Shown here piece after piece: positions 17,112 through 25,636 of a stretch of DNA of 64,000 bases. Source of the DNA: Propionispora vibrioides (lineage in GTDB: Bacteria > Bacillota > Negativicutes > Propionisporales > Propionisporaceae). The position numbers were made by a program, and so were the translations under genes. The stretch is from contig NZ_FODY01000021.1 in the NCBI RefSeq assembly GCF_900110485.1, positions 21,065-85,064 on the forward strand, read 5' to 3'. A model generated the notes under the pieces. It did no database searches, was not told the DNA's origin, and was given only the letters and a program-made list of their open reading frames with translations. Every line of letters starts with the position of its first letter. The stretch's first letter is position 1.

Positions 17112-17402
17112 CTTGTAACCCCTGAGACTAAATTGGCTGGCACGGAATTTTTCCAAGACTAGGGGAGTGACACGTTCATATTTCAACTAAAGGACGCAGG
17201 ATACATTTTCATCTGCAAGGCGGAGGAGTGAGGCATAGCGCGGTTCCTACGCCGATTGACGACAACGACACAGATGGAAATGTAGACAAGTAATTTAGCG
17301 AAATGTGAATGGGCCACTACACTAGGGGAGTATGCTGACTGACGACAACGCAGTATTGTGGAAAATCTACCGCAAGAATAGTGCAGAATCAGGGTTACAA
17401 GG
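17112..17402. repeat. Family 1 element interrupted by another family 1 element
   Basis: Outer arms CTTGTAACCCCTGA (17112) and TCAGGGTTACAAGG (17389-17402) are inverted; the fragment TATGCTGACTGACGACAACG belongs to the family core in reverse. The core is split by a second element at 17168-17320. Confidence 0.7.
17168..17320. repeat. Inner family 1 element flanked by a 10-bp direct repeat
   Basis: ACTAGGGGAG occurs on both sides (17158-17167 and 17321-17330). The insert is a near copy, in reverse orientation, of the element at 8135-8300, including GGATACATTTTCATCTGCAA and GGAAATGTAGACAAGTAATT. Confidence 0.75.
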
Positions 17403-17428
17403 GACTAAAAAAGAATCGCTGAAACAGG

Positions 17429-17453
17429 AAAACAGCCACCAGGCTGTTTTTTT
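17429..17453 (+). terminator. Hairpin terminator after the repeat island
   Basis: AACAGCC-ACCA-GGCTGTT followed by a T-rich tract. It would end transcripts coming from the reductase operon through the repeats. Confidence 0.7.
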
Positions 17454-17689
17454 ATGATTATTATGCAGTCTGTTGGGCGTGCACAAAATAATTCCGATGA
17501 TTCCTTCCAAGATACGGATAAAACGAGTATAATAAAACATAGAAAGCGTAGATAATTGGCAAAAGAGAAATCTTTTTGTCGAATCACCGGCAGTAGGAGT
17601 CGGATTGCTTACTTTTTCTGGTGATTGTTCAGGCGGTGTCCGAAGTAAGCAGTTATGAAGTGATCATATAGATAACCTTATAAGCATTC

Positions 17690-17766
17690 TTTAGCAAACC
17701 TTTTTAAAGGAAGGGACGCAAAGCCATGGGTCTAAGGATGTAAATCTATGATAGCCAGGTTGCATA
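17690..17766 (+). ncRNA. c-di-GMP-I (GEMM) riboswitch
   Basis: Aptamer for cyclic di-GMP. The 5' GCAAACC (17694-17700) pairs with GGTTGC (17758-17763). Between them lies the class signature GGGACGCAAAGCC, then GGGTCTAAGG, then ATAGCCAGG, in the order and spacing of GEMM RNAs. Its 3' strand is reused in the overlapping terminator. A TATAAT at 17528 could start the leader. It controls the small gene at 17841. Confidence 0.88.
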
Positions 17767-17780
17767 ACGCACCGGCTTTT
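17754..17780 (+). terminator. Riboswitch-controlled terminator
   Basis: GCCAGGTTGC-ATAAC-GCACCGGC followed by TTTTTTTG. The left arm contains the GGTTGC that the aptamer pairs with GCAAACC, so ligand binding should prevent the terminator, predicting an ON switch. Confidence 0.72.
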
Positions 17781-17840
17781 TTTGTTTTTTTACCAGCCGC
17801 GAGGGAAGCTTGTTCCCCATATGATAAGGAGATGGAAACA

Positions 17841-18056
17841 TTGGCTGTAGGAAAATGTTCTTGTGGCAGCAAGCAGTATGAAGAGGTTGACATAACGCCG
17901 GCGGGGGCCCAGGAGAAGAGATCGTTCACCCGTTGCAAGCGCTGCGGCTTAGTTGTGGCGGGACAGGGAAACTGGCCGGAGGAAGAGGAGACCGGGCTGG
18001 TAAGCCATTGGGCAAGAGTCCTGCGGGATGGTATGGGCTCTATCCTGCGGGCATGA
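17841..18056 (+). CDS. Small zinc-ribbon-like protein under c-di-GMP control
   Basis: 71-residue protein, start TTG with AAGGAG 9 nt upstream; longer in-frame starts would overlap the riboswitch terminator. Two cysteine pairs, GKCSCGSKQYEE and TRCKRCGLVV, are spaced as in a zinc ribbon. The C-terminal third (SHWARVLRDGMGSIL) is helical. No catalytic domain is present. Being the only gene after a c-di-GMP-I riboswitch suggests a role in motility, surface attachment or sporulation, but this is inference. Confidence 0.72.
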   Translation: MAVGKCSCGSKQYEEVDITPAGAQEKRSFTRCKRCGLVVAGQGNWPEEEETGLVSHWARVLRDGMGSILRA

Positions 18057-18348
18057 TCGCCCGGATTTGGACAAGGGGACGGTTCAGGCGATTCTCATGA
18101 ACTGCTGCAGAAATCAGTGGCCAGGGCAGCTTTGCCAGTGGGCAGGCTGAGTCTTAGTGTAGCAGGAAAACGGCAGCAAACAGGGAACTATTACTAGTGG
18201 TCCATTAACATGGGCCATGCTGTTAGTTTGAAAACATACCTGAAGCAAACGGATACTTAGCCTGTCTGTTTGTGCCGGACTTTTCCGGTCCGGCTGTGGT
18301 GGGGGCTGAATCAGCGGTTCCCCGGGAAAATCAAAGGAGATGGATAGC
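18057..18348. other. Intergenic stretch with element fragment and hairpin
   Basis: Contains ACTAGTGGTCCATTAAC (from ~18193), which matches one end of the family 1 element at 62249 but has no partner arm, so it looks like a relic. A hairpin GCCGGAC-TTTTCC-GGTCCGGC near 18274 has no U-run. No gene seen. Confidence 0.4.
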
Positions 18349-19023
18349 TTGGATATGCCTGCGATAATACAGGATGCGTTCAGCAGCGGTTTCTCGCTGC
18401 CGTCGGCGGCCAGCGCGGTGCCGGACATGACGCAGACAGTTGCTACAATAAAGGAAGTATGGGATGCACAAACTTTTTCCGACCTGGTCAGCGGACAGGT
18501 CCACGTACCGGATGATGTGATCAATCAGGCGCTGGCCTCAATGCTGGAGCCCGGCGGACCGGTTACGGAAATGAAGGTTACCTCGCTAAAAAACCACCAG
18601 CTTAGAATTGAAGCGAAGACGGCCAAGGAAGGGCGGGTCGTGCTGGTCTGCACGGTGGAGCAATTAGTACATAATCAGGATCAGTCGTTGCTAACACTGA
18701 AGGTAACCGATAAAAAGCTGCCGGACAAGCCTTTCGTGTCATGGATTTTTTCCCGGGTCAGTCTGGCGATGGTGAGCAAGGTTGTGGGACACCTGGATCC
18801 CTCTTACGGGTTAGATGTCAATATTCATGGGAATACTGTCACCATTGATTTTCGTCAGGCGCTATACAATTCCCGGCTTGGCAATTTGGAACTGTTCGGT
18901 TACCGGCCGGTGGATTATCTTACCGTGTATTCGCTTACGCCGCAGGACGGCTTTTCCGATATCAGCACTAACCTTGCGTTGCCGGAGCAGATAAAAACAA
19001 TGATTAAAAATGTTTGGTTATAG
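18349..19023 (+). CDS. Conserved hypothetical protein
   Basis: 224 residues, start TTG with AAAGGAG 9 nt upstream; the ATG at 18340 touches that site and is less likely. The first third is acidic/helical. The rest alternates strands ([58 protein letters not shown]) and resembles lipid-binding LmeA/DUF2993-like beta sandwiches, a weak comparison. No signal peptide. Its stop codon lies at the edge of a family 2 repeat. Confidence 0.65.
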   Translation: MDMPAIIQDAFSSGFSLPSAASAVPDMTQTVATIKEVWDAQTFSDLVSGQVHVPDDVINQALASMLEPGGPVTEMKVTSLKNHQLRIEAKTAKEGRVVLVCTVEQLVHNQDQSLLTLKVTDKKLPDKPFVSWIFSRVSLAMVSKVVGHLDPSYGLDVNIHGNTVTIDFRQALYNSRLGNLELFGYRPVDYLTVYSLTPQDGFSDISTNLALPEQIKTMIKNVWL

Positions 19024-19106
19024 GATGTGCTTTTAAATGAACGGAATGATTTATGGCACAAAAAGCGCTGTCAGGGGTCGTTTCGGATCGTTTACAAACA
19101 CACCCT
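19022..19106 (+). repeat. Interspersed element, family 2
   Basis: Arms AGGATGTGCTTTTAAATGA and CGTTTACAAACACACCCT are inverted. Core ACGGAATGATTTATGGCACA and AAAAGCGCTGTCAGGGGTCG. It fills the gap before thiD. Confidence 0.75.
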
Positions 19107-19127
19107 AAGACGGGAGGACAACCTGGT

Positions 19128-19928
19128 ATGAAAAAAGTATTAACCATTGCCGGCTCGGATAGCAGCGGCGGCGCCGGCATCCAGGCCGACTTAAAAGCCT
19201 TTTCCGCGCAGGGCGTGTTCGGCATGAGTGTCATCACTGCCGTAACAGCGCAAAATACGCAGGGCGTACTGGCGGTGCAGGACATTGAGCCGGAAATCAT
19301 CGCCAAGCAGATTGAAGCGATTTTCGAAGATATTGAGGTGGATGCCGTTAAAATAGGCATGGTTTCCCGGCCTGTCACCATCCATACCATTGCCGCCAAG
19401 CTGCGTCAGTACCAGGCGGTCAACGTGGTGGTCGACCCGGTCATGGTATCCAAAAGCGGCTATCATTTGCTGCAGCCGGAAGCCGAAGCAGCCCTGGTGC
19501 AGGAACTGCTGCCCCTGGCGGCACTGGTTACACCCAACATTCCCGAGGCGGAAGTGATTGCCGGGATGACTATTCATAATCTGACGGATATGGAGGAAGC
19601 CGCCCGGCGGATACACCGGCTGGGGGCGGCCTGCGTCCTGGTGAAGGGCGGTCATCTGCCGGATGACGCCACCGATATCCTGTACGACGGCAGTCACTTC
19701 GAATATTTGGCGGCCAAACGGATTGCCACCAAGAATACCCACGGCACCGGTTGTACATTATCTTCAGCGATTGCCGCCAATCTGGGCAAGGGCTGCACGG
19801 TGACCGAAGCGGTGAAACGGGCCAAGGCGTATATTACTATAGCCATTGAACATTCGCTGGCTATTGGCAAAGGGGTAGGGCCGACCCATCATTTTTACGA
19901 GTTATACCGGAAGGCGGGGCTGGAATGA
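19128..19928 (+). CDS. thiD: Hydroxymethylpyrimidine / phosphomethylpyrimidine kinase
   Basis: Phosphorylates HMP and HMP-P in thiamine synthesis; 266 residues, ribokinase fold. [20 protein letters not shown] binds [18 protein letters not shown] is the middle signature, VLVKGGHL and the anion hole [18 protein letters not shown] close the active site. ATG 19128 is chosen because GGGAGGACAACC precedes it and because the longer frame would run into the repeat. Overlaps thiE by four bases. No TPP riboswitch is visible upstream. Confidence 0.93.
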   Translation: MKKVLTIAGSDSSGGAGIQADLKAFSAQGVFGMSVITAVTAQNTQGVLAVQDIEPEIIAKQIEAIFEDIEVDAVKIGMVSRPVTIHTIAAKLRQYQAVNVVVDPVMVSKSGYHLLQPEAEAALVQELLPLAALVTPNIPEAEVIAGMTIHNLTDMEEAARRIHRLGAACVLVKGGHLPDDATDILYDGSHFEYLAAKRIATKNTHGTGCTLSSAIAANLGKGCTVTEAVKRAKAYITIAIEHSLAIGKGVGPTHHFYELYRKAGLE

Positions 19929-20551
19929 ACGCCATTGACTATTCTTTGTATCTGGTGACTGACCGCCGGCTGGTCGGCGGGAAGGACTTTTATCGGAGTT
20001 TGGAAGAAGCCCTGGCCGGTGGGGTAACGCTGCTGCAGCTTAGGGAAAAGGAAGCCTCGTCGGCCGAATTTTACCAGATTGCGCTTAAGGTCAAGGAAAT
20101 CTGCGGCCGTTACGACGTGCCGCTCATTATTAATGACCGGCTGGATATTGCCCTGGCCGTTGATGCCGACGGACTGCACATTGGTCAGCAGGACCTGCCG
20201 CTGCCTGTGGCCAGAAGGCTGCTGGGCCGGGACAAGCTGATTGGTGTGTCGGCGACTACACTGGCCGAGGCGCAACTGGCCGAAGCAGGTGGTGCCGATT
20301 ATCTGGGGATTGGGGCCATGTACCCGACAGGCACCAAAACGGATGCCCGGGCGGTGAGTCTGTCAGAACTGACCGCCATCCGGCAAAATGTAACCATTCC
20401 GGTTGTGGCGATCGGCGGGATTGGAACGGCCAATGTGACGGAAGTCATGGGTACCGGCATTGCCGGCGTCTCAGTTGTTTCAGCCATATTGGCCCAGGAC
20501 GATGTCCGGGCGGCAGCGCAGCACCTGCGCCAGTTGATCATAACGGCATAA
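19925..20551 (+). CDS. thiE: Thiamine-phosphate synthase
   Basis: Joins HMP-PP and thiazole phosphate to thiamine phosphate; 208 residues, TIM barrel. YLVTDRRL at the start, TLLQLREKEASSAEF for pyrophosphate, LIINDRLDIALAVDADGLHI and VSATTLAEAQLAEAGGADYL then GIGAMYPTGTKT and VVAIGGI in the standard order. ATGA overlap with thiD indicates translational coupling. A strong terminator follows. Confidence 0.95.
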   Translation: MNAIDYSLYLVTDRRLVGGKDFYRSLEEALAGGVTLLQLREKEASSAEFYQIALKVKEICGRYDVPLIINDRLDIALAVDADGLHIGQQDLPLPVARRLLGRDKLIGVSATTLAEAQLAEAGGADYLGIGAMYPTGTKTDARAVSLSELTAIRQNVTIPVVAIGGIGTANVTEVMGTGIAGVSVVSAILAQDDVRAAAQHLRQLIITA

Positions 20552-20555
20552 TAAC

Positions 20556-20592
20556 AAAAAGGCTGTTGCGCTAAAGCGTAACAGCCTTTTTA
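20556..20592 (+). terminator. Terminator of thiD-thiE
   Basis: AAAAAGGCTGTTGCGCT-AA-AGCGTAACAGCCTTTTT, nearly perfect. Confidence 0.88.
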
Positions 20593-20687
20593 GTTCTGTT
20601 GGGGCAATGTCAAAAGAACGACAAGCTATTTTTCCTACATGCAGGCTGTTGTAAATAAAAGCATTTTTGCGACAGCCTCCTTTATGG

Positions 20688-21038
20688 CTACAGTTTGTTG
20701 ACAAAGCGCTGGATTAAGGGATATTCATACAACTGTCCGTCAACCGCCCGGACGGCGGCGATGATCGAGGTGACAAGCAGTAACAGCCAGAAGATGGCCA
20801 GGACGGGCACCAGTAGAAAACCAATCAGCAAAGTGCATAATAAGCCGGTAATTGCCGAAAATACCAAAATAACCAGATGAGCCACCAGGGCTTGTTTGGC
20901 ATGCTCGTAAACAAAGCGGTCCTCCCGTTTAAGCAGAAAGATCACCAGGGGAGCGACGATAAAACCCAGGCCGCCAAGCAGGTAGGCCAGATGGGATAAT
21001 ACAGCCAGCAGTTTTTGTTCGCCGGTAATATCGTTCAT
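20688..21038 (-). CDS. DUF4870-family membrane protein
   Basis: 116 residues with three hydrophobic stretches (HLAYLLGGLGFIVAPLVIFLL, LVILVFSAITGLLCTLLIGF, LAIFWLLLLVTSIIAAVRAV). The acidic/aromatic REDRFVYEHAKQAL loop is the DUF4870/Tic20-like signature. Cytoplasmic membrane, function unknown. GGAGGTG lies 8 nt before the ATG. Convergent with thiE. Confidence 0.8.
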   Translation of the reverse strand: MNDITGEQKLLAVLSHLAYLLGGLGFIVAPLVIFLLKREDRFVYEHAKQALVAHLVILVFSAITGLLCTLLIGFLLVPVLAIFWLLLLVTSIIAAVRAVDGQLYEYPLIQRFVNKL

Positions 21039-21070
21039 CGGAAAACACCTCCTAATTAGTTCCTATTCCC

Positions 21071-21140
21071 CAAGAATTAACGAAGTATGGCACAAAAAGT
21101 GCCGTCAGGGAACGTTTCGGATCGTTTGAAAACATACCCC
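21071..21140 (+). repeat. Interspersed element, family 2 (shortened)
   Basis: AATTAACGAAGTATGGCACA, AAAAGTGCCGTCAGGGAACG and TTTCGGATCGTTTGAAAACA match the 19.0- and 63.8-kb copies; the left arm is incomplete. Confidence 0.65.
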
Positions 21141-21308
21141 GGGCGGAGCTGTTTACTATATAGTATGGCAAATTAGCCGCCGGTTGTATAGTGGTCTGTA
21201 CAAAAAACGGCAATGCCGTGAGAACCCAGCGGCGGCGCGGCGACAAGACCTGCATATTTAGTGAGTATGCTGCATAAATAATTATTTTTATTTTTACTTA
21301 ATTTATTA

Positions 21309-21336
21309 TTGCACTTTCACCTGATTATGATAAAAT
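21309..21336 (+). promoter_or_regulatory. Promoter of the lysine/ornithine decarboxylase gene
   Basis: TTGCAC (21309-21314), 16-nt spacer, TAAAAT (21331-21336). Confidence 0.55.
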
Positions 21337-21387
21337 CATATCGTTGCGTTTTAGCGCGTCGTACAATACGAAAGGTAGGAGAGGATA

Positions 21388-22554
21388 ATGGAAAAAACAT
21401 TCAAATTGTCCCAGACGGCAGTGGAAAGGCTGGCGGAGAGTTATGGGACGCCGCTCTTAATTCTGTCGTCAGAGCAGATTAAGCGAAATTACAATATGCT
21501 GGCAGAATATCTGCCGGGAGTACATCTGTATTATGCAGTTAAATCAAATCCTAATGAGACTATTGTCCGGACACTGGCAGAGCTAGGATCCTGCTTCGAT
21601 GTGGCTTCAGATGGCGAGATGCAGGCGCTGACCGCCATGGGTATTGAACCGCATCGCATGGTTTATGCGAATCCTGTTAAGACGGCAGGCGGGCTGGCTA
21701 CGGCCAGATGTACCGGTATAAATAAATTTACCTTTGACAGTGAAAGTGAAATTGGCAAGATGGCCAAGGCTGTGCCCGGCGGTGCGGTACTGCTCCGGAT
21801 ACGGGTGGACAACCCCAAGGCGTTGGTCGATTTGAATAAAAAGTTTGGTGCCCATCCCGATGATGCCCTGCGTTTGTTGCGGCTGGCCCGGGAGCAGGGA
21901 CTGGATGTGGCCGGGCTATGCTTCCATGTTGGCAGCCAGTCGGTCAGCTCCGAAGCGTATTACGATGCGCTTAGAATTTGCCGCCGCTTATTTGATCAGG
22001 CGGCAGCCGAGGGCTTTAACCTGCGGGTCCTGGACATCGGCGGCGGGTTCCCCATCCCGGCCCTTAACGAAACAATTGATATTCCCGGCATTCTTACCGA
22101 AATCAACACGGGGGTCCAAAAATATTTCCCCCACACCGAAATTTGGGCTGAACCGGGCCGTTTTATCTGCGGCACAGCAATGAATCTTATCACCCGGGTC
22201 ATTGGCACCCAGGAACGTAACCATCAGCAATGGTATTTCCTGGATGACGGCCTGTATGGAACTTTTTCGGCTGTGATTTTCGATCACTGGGAGTTTGAAC
22301 TGGAAACCTTTAAAAAGGGTGAACTCATTCCGGCCACCTTTGCCGGTCCGAGCTGTGATTCCCTGGATATCATGTTCCGGGACAAGCTGACGCAGCGGCT
22401 GGAACTGGACGATCTTATCCTGGTGCCCAACTGTGGTTCCTATACTTCGGCTTCGGCTACCGTATTCAACGGTTTTGCCAAGACGCCGATCATTGTCTGG
22501 GAAGAAGTGCAGCACTTGTTTGATGCTTCCGAACAACTGGCGGCGGCCGTCTAA
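21388..22554 (+). CDS. Lysine/ornithine decarboxylase (fold type III PLP enzyme)
   Basis: Decarboxylates lysine and/or ornithine to cadaverine/putrescine. 388 residues, alanine-racemase-type barrel plus beta domain. PLP lysine in YYAVKSNPNETIV; FHVGSQSVSSEAYYDAL, DIGGGFPIPALNE and EPGRFICGTAMNLITRVIGT bind PLP phosphate; GPSCDSLDIMFRDK carries the Cys-Asp of the active site and CGSYTSASATVFNGF the last tyrosine. The run of motifs closely resembles the dual-specificity enzyme of Selenomonas ruminantium, whose cadaverine is attached to peptidoglycan. It lacks an ornithine-decarboxylase-only signature that I can judge. AGGAGAGG precedes the ATG. Confidence 0.85.
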   Translation: MEKTFKLSQTAVERLAESYGTPLLILSSEQIKRNYNMLAEYLPGVHLYYAVKSNPNETIVRTLAELGSCFDVASDGEMQALTAMGIEPHRMVYANPVKTAGGLATARCTGINKFTFDSESEIGKMAKAVPGGAVLLRIRVDNPKALVDLNKKFGAHPDDALRLLRLAREQGLDVAGLCFHVGSQSVSSEAYYDALRICRRLFDQAAAEGFNLRVLDIGGGFPIPALNETIDIPGILTEINTGVQKYFPHTEIWAEPGRFICGTAMNLITRVIGTQERNHQQWYFLDDGLYGTFSAVIFDHWEFELETFKKGELIPATFAGPSCDSLDIMFRDKLTQRLELDDLILVPNCGSYTSASATVFNGFAKTPIIVWEEVQHLFDASEQLAAAV

Positions 22555-22571
22555 CCGGCAGCCGGCTTACA

Positions 22572-22619
22572 ATAAAGACGCGACGGTCTCTCCTGAGGGA
22601 GAAGCCGTCGCGTCTTTTT
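22572..22619. terminator. Bidirectional terminator between convergent genes
   Basis: AAAGACGCGACGG and CCGTCGCGTCTTTTT are exactly complementary around an inner TCTC-CTGAG-GGAGA hairpin. It serves the decarboxylase and the minus-strand TPR gene. Confidence 0.9.
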
Positions 22620-24600
22620 ATGGTTTTTTTCTGGTGACGGAAGCTGCAGTTTCGTCGGGTAAAGCCGTCATAACCTGCTCCAGCACTGCCTGCCAGTCGC
22701 CGGTCCGGCACTGCCGGAAGAGGCGGGCCGAGGGATACCAGGGACTGTCCTGCCGTGCTAACTGCCAACGCCAGTCGGGATCGAGGGGCAATAAAATCCA
22801 GACTGGTTTGCCCAAGGCACCGGCCAGGTGGGCTACGGCGGAATCAACGGTGATCACCAGATCAAGCTGGCTGATTAAGCCGGCCGTTTCGGTGAAATCA
22901 TTTAGTTCTGCCGAGACGTTAAGAATAGCCAAACCACTGTCGGTCAGATCCGCCGCCCGTTTGCCCACCTGCAGGCTGATCCAGTGAACCTGGGGATGCC
23001 GCTCCGGTAAAGTCCGGAAGACAGAAAACGGGATGGAACGGTTATGGTCGTTGTCATGCCGGGGATTGCCGGCCCAGACAATGCCGATTCTGGGATGGTC
23101 TGGTTTCAGGGCGGCAAGGCGCTTGCGCCATTTGGTTACTAATGTGGCCGGCGGTTTGAGATAGGGGATGACGGAGGGAATGCTTGCTTCTTCCGTGCCG
23201 AACCGATAGGGCAGGCTGTGGAGCGAGCAGGCAATATCGTACTCCTCCAGCGGAACCTGCCCCTCCGCATATACCGGACAGTCCAGGGAGTGAGCAAGCA
23301 GCCGCTGCAGGGGCGTTTGAACCACCACCCCGACAGTGGCTGCCAAACCGGTGAACAGTGTGGCATAGCGGATAAAATGCAGGGTGTCGCCAAAGCCCTG
23401 CTCGAAGAATAAAAGCAGGCGGCGATCGCTAATATCCTCTCCCTGCCAGGAGGGCAGAGGGGGCTGTGAATAGGTAAAGGCAATGAGGCGCTTTTCGTAA
23501 TAATCCCAGCCGGGCAGGTAGCGGCCCTGGAGCAGGTAAAGGGTGCCGAGACCGAAAACCGCTTCCGCCGTTTTTGCCGGTGCCCCGTTTTGAATCGCCT
23601 GTTGGTAGTAGTCTTCAGCTTCTGCGTAGCGTTCCTGTTTACGGAGGATGAGAGCCAGCCGGCGCAAAAGGCCCGGCTTACCGGGATGATAGGTAAGGGC
23701 CCGGCGAAGGCAGGCTTCCGCTTCGTTGTGGCGGTTTAGTTTGTTTAAAACGGAAACTAAATTGGTTGCGGCCAGGACAAAGTCCGGTTTTAACGCAAGG
23801 GCCTGGTTCAAGTGGGTGACCGCCTCAACCGGACGGTTCAGCTCATGCAGGATGAGCCCCAGGTTGTTGTGAGCCTCGACATAATGGGGCTGCAACCCCA
23901 GCGCCGCTTGAAAACAGCTTAGGGCCTCCGGCAGCCGTCGCAGTTTCTGGTAGGTCAGCCCTAGATTATTGTGGGTGACAGGATTGCCCGGTTCCAGCTG
24001 GAGTGCCTGCTGAAAAGCCCTGACGGCCTCTTCCGGCAATTGGGCCTGTGAAAGAATGATGCCGCGATTATTGTAGGCCTCCGTATAATTGGGGCACACG
24101 GCAAGCGCCTGGTCCAGATAAAACTGCGCCCGGTGCAATTCGCCGGCTGCAGCCACGACCAAGGCCAGGTTGTTGTAGGCTTCGGCAAAGTCGGGTTTCC
24201 GGTCCAGGGCCATGGTAAAGCAGGTTTTAGCGCCGTCCGGGTGCTTGAGGGTATGAAGTACCAGGCCGAGCTGAAAATACGTATAAGGTGAGTCTGGGTT
24301 TAGTTTAGCGGCGCGGGATAGGGCATCGGCCGCTCCCTCCGGACGGTGACTGTCTTTTAGCAGCACTCCCAGCGTATAGAGAGCTTCGGCATAATCGGGT
24401 TTGAGGGCAAGCGCACGGCGCAGATGAACTTCGGCCTCATCCAGCCGTTTTTCCCGCTGAGCCAGCAGGCCCAGATTATAGTGGCCTTCCGGCCGGTCAG
24501 GGTATAGATGGATCAGATCTTGAAAAGCCTGCCGGGCTTCTTGCTGCTTACCGGCCAGGGCCAGAGTGATTCCCTCTTTCAGGTAGGTTTCAGGCAGCAT
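22618..24600 (-). CDS. TPR protein with C-terminal glycosyltransferase-like domain
   Basis: 660 residues. Residues 1-~370 are about ten tetratricopeptide repeats (for example YNLGLLAQREKRLDEAEVHL, YNNRGIILSQAQLPEEAVRA). Residues ~390-650 form a GT-B/GT9-like domain with LLFFEQGFGDTLHFIRYATL, IGIVWAGNPRHDNDHNRSIP and LDLVITVDSAVAHLAGALGK, which recall heptosyltransferase and SPINDLY-type nucleotide-sugar sites. Such proteins occur near flagellin or surface glycan loci, but none is adjacent. ATG 24600 follows GAAGGAACACC; an upstream in-frame GTG is less well supported. Confidence 0.8.
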   Translation of the reverse strand: MLPETYLKEGITLALAGKQQEARQAFQDLIHLYPDRPEGHYNLGLLAQREKRLDEAEVHLRRALALKPDYAEALYTLGVLLKDSHRPEGAADALSRAAKLNPDSPYTYFQLGLVLHTLKHPDGAKTCFTMALDRKPDFAEAYNNLALVVAAAGELHRAQFYLDQALAVCPNYTEAYNNRGIILSQAQLPEEAVRAFQQALQLEPGNPVTHNNLGLTYQKLRRLPEALSCFQAALGLQPHYVEAHNNLGLILHELNRPVEAVTHLNQALALKPDFVLAATNLVSVLNKLNRHNEAEACLRRALTYHPGKPGLLRRLALILRKQERYAEAEDYYQQAIQNGAPAKTAEAVFGLGTLYLLQGRYLPGWDYYEKRLIAFTYSQPPLPSWQGEDISDRRLLLFFEQGFGDTLHFIRYATLFTGLAATVGVVVQTPLQRLLAHSLDCPVYAEGQVPLEEYDIACSLHSLPYRFGTEEASIPSVIPYLKPPATLVTKWRKRLAALKPDHPRIGIVWAGNPRHDNDHNRSIPFSVFRTLPERHPQVHWISLQVGKRAADLTDSGLAILNVSAELNDFTETAGLISQLDLVITVDSAVAHLAGALGKPVWILLPLDPDWRWQLARQDSPWYPSARLFRQCRTGDWQAVLEQVMTALPDETAASVTRKKP

Positions 24601-24853
24601 GGTGTTCCTTCTTTCTGCAGACATAGATATACGACCTGTTTAGCATCTATCATATAGAGATAACCTTGGAATTTTATTTGGAAATGAGGGACTGTAAAAT
24701 AGGCAGGTGACATAAAAGAAACAGGAAATAGAGGGATTTAATGGAATACAAAGAATATATTACAAGCAGTTTTGGTGCACATTTGTCAAAGTAGGCAAAA
24801 GTGCGGTTAAACCGGTACATTGTGTGATATCAAACCGGAAAAGGAGGAGCAGA

Positions 24854-25501
24854 TTGCGAAGGATTGTTGCACTTATAAGTGGTTTTTTATTTTTGTTATT
24901 GGCTGTGAGCCCCGTGCTGGCAGAACCGGCCGGTCCGGCGGGAGTGCCGGGATTGGGGCAGGTTGCGGAGGGCCATGCCTATCTGCCCAAGGGTATCAAG
25001 CTGCAGGCCCGGTTGTTGGGCACGTTGGACTCGAAAACCAGTAAGCCGGGAGATAAGTTTTCATTTAAGCTTTTGCAGAACGTGATTATTGCCGATACCG
25101 TGATTATCGCGCAAGGGACGACCGGCGAGGGCATCGTAAAAACTGTAAAGCGGGCAGGCTTGTTTGGCCGGGGAGGTATGATTGAATTGGAAGGCGTCGG
25201 CCTTAAGACCGTTAACGGCATTCAAGTCCCGGTAACCCTGCGGCAGCGCAGTGCTGACGGCGGGCACACGGCGGATTTGGATTGGTATGATGATGCATCC
25301 AGCGCCACCCCGGCCTTAACTGTTGGTGTCATGAGCGGCATCACGAGCGGTTCGGAGGTGCAAATCGGTGCCGGCACCAAATTGATTTTGGAGTTACCCT
25401 ATGCTGTAGATCTGCAGGTCACGCCGGAACAGTTGCGGGAGCAAACGGAGCCGCCGGCACCGGAAGCGGCGGAACCCATAAAACCGGAGCTTGTTAATTA
25501 G
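24854..25501 (+). CDS. Secreted beta-domain protein, paralogue 1
   Basis: 215 residues, TTG start with AAGGAGG about 7 nt upstream. Signal peptide RRIVALISGFLFLLLAVSPV ending at LA-EP. The mature part has GHAYLPKGIKLQARLLGTLD, then KPGDKFSFKLLQNV, IIAQGTTGEGIVKTVKRAG and LFGRGGMIELEGVG, and ends with a proline/glutamate tail. The pattern (pG...ar...ttG.G.v) recalls the C-terminal domain of VirB10/TrbI-like proteins, but it is much shorter. Function unknown; export across the cytoplasmic membrane is clear. Confidence 0.7.
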   Translation: MRRIVALISGFLFLLLAVSPVLAEPAGPAGVPGLGQVAEGHAYLPKGIKLQARLLGTLDSKTSKPGDKFSFKLLQNVIIADTVIIAQGTTGEGIVKTVKRAGLFGRGGMIELEGVGLKTVNGIQVPVTLRQRSADGGHTADLDWYDDASSATPALTVGVMSGITSGSEVQIGAGTKLILELPYAVDLQVTPEQLREQTEPPAPEAAEPIKPELVN

Positions 25502-25527
25502 CCCTTTTTATAGCAAGATCATCTTTC

Positions 25528-25611
25528 GGTTTGTTTGTAAAATAACCGAAATGTCCCCTGACGGTGCTGGCGCAAATCTCTCGCCATGATTCCGTTAATT
25601 TACAAGCAGCC
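25528..25611 (-). repeat. Interspersed element, family 2 (reverse)
   Basis: GGTTTGTTTGTAAAATAACC and GTTAATTTACAAGCAGCC form the arms. Core GTCCCCTGACGGTGCTGGCG and CTCTCGCCATGATTCC is the reverse complement of the other copies. It separates the two paralogous secreted genes. Confidence 0.75.
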
Positions 25612-25636
25612 TTAGTCAGAAAAGGAGAAGTTGTCG

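Noticed and set aside
17405..17587. 60-codon minus-strand frame
   Set aside because: No ribosome site, covers a terminator hairpin, unlikely composition.
19022..19127. TPP riboswitch before thiD
   Set aside because: The gap is a family 2 repeat; the CTGAGA and thi-box motifs are absent.
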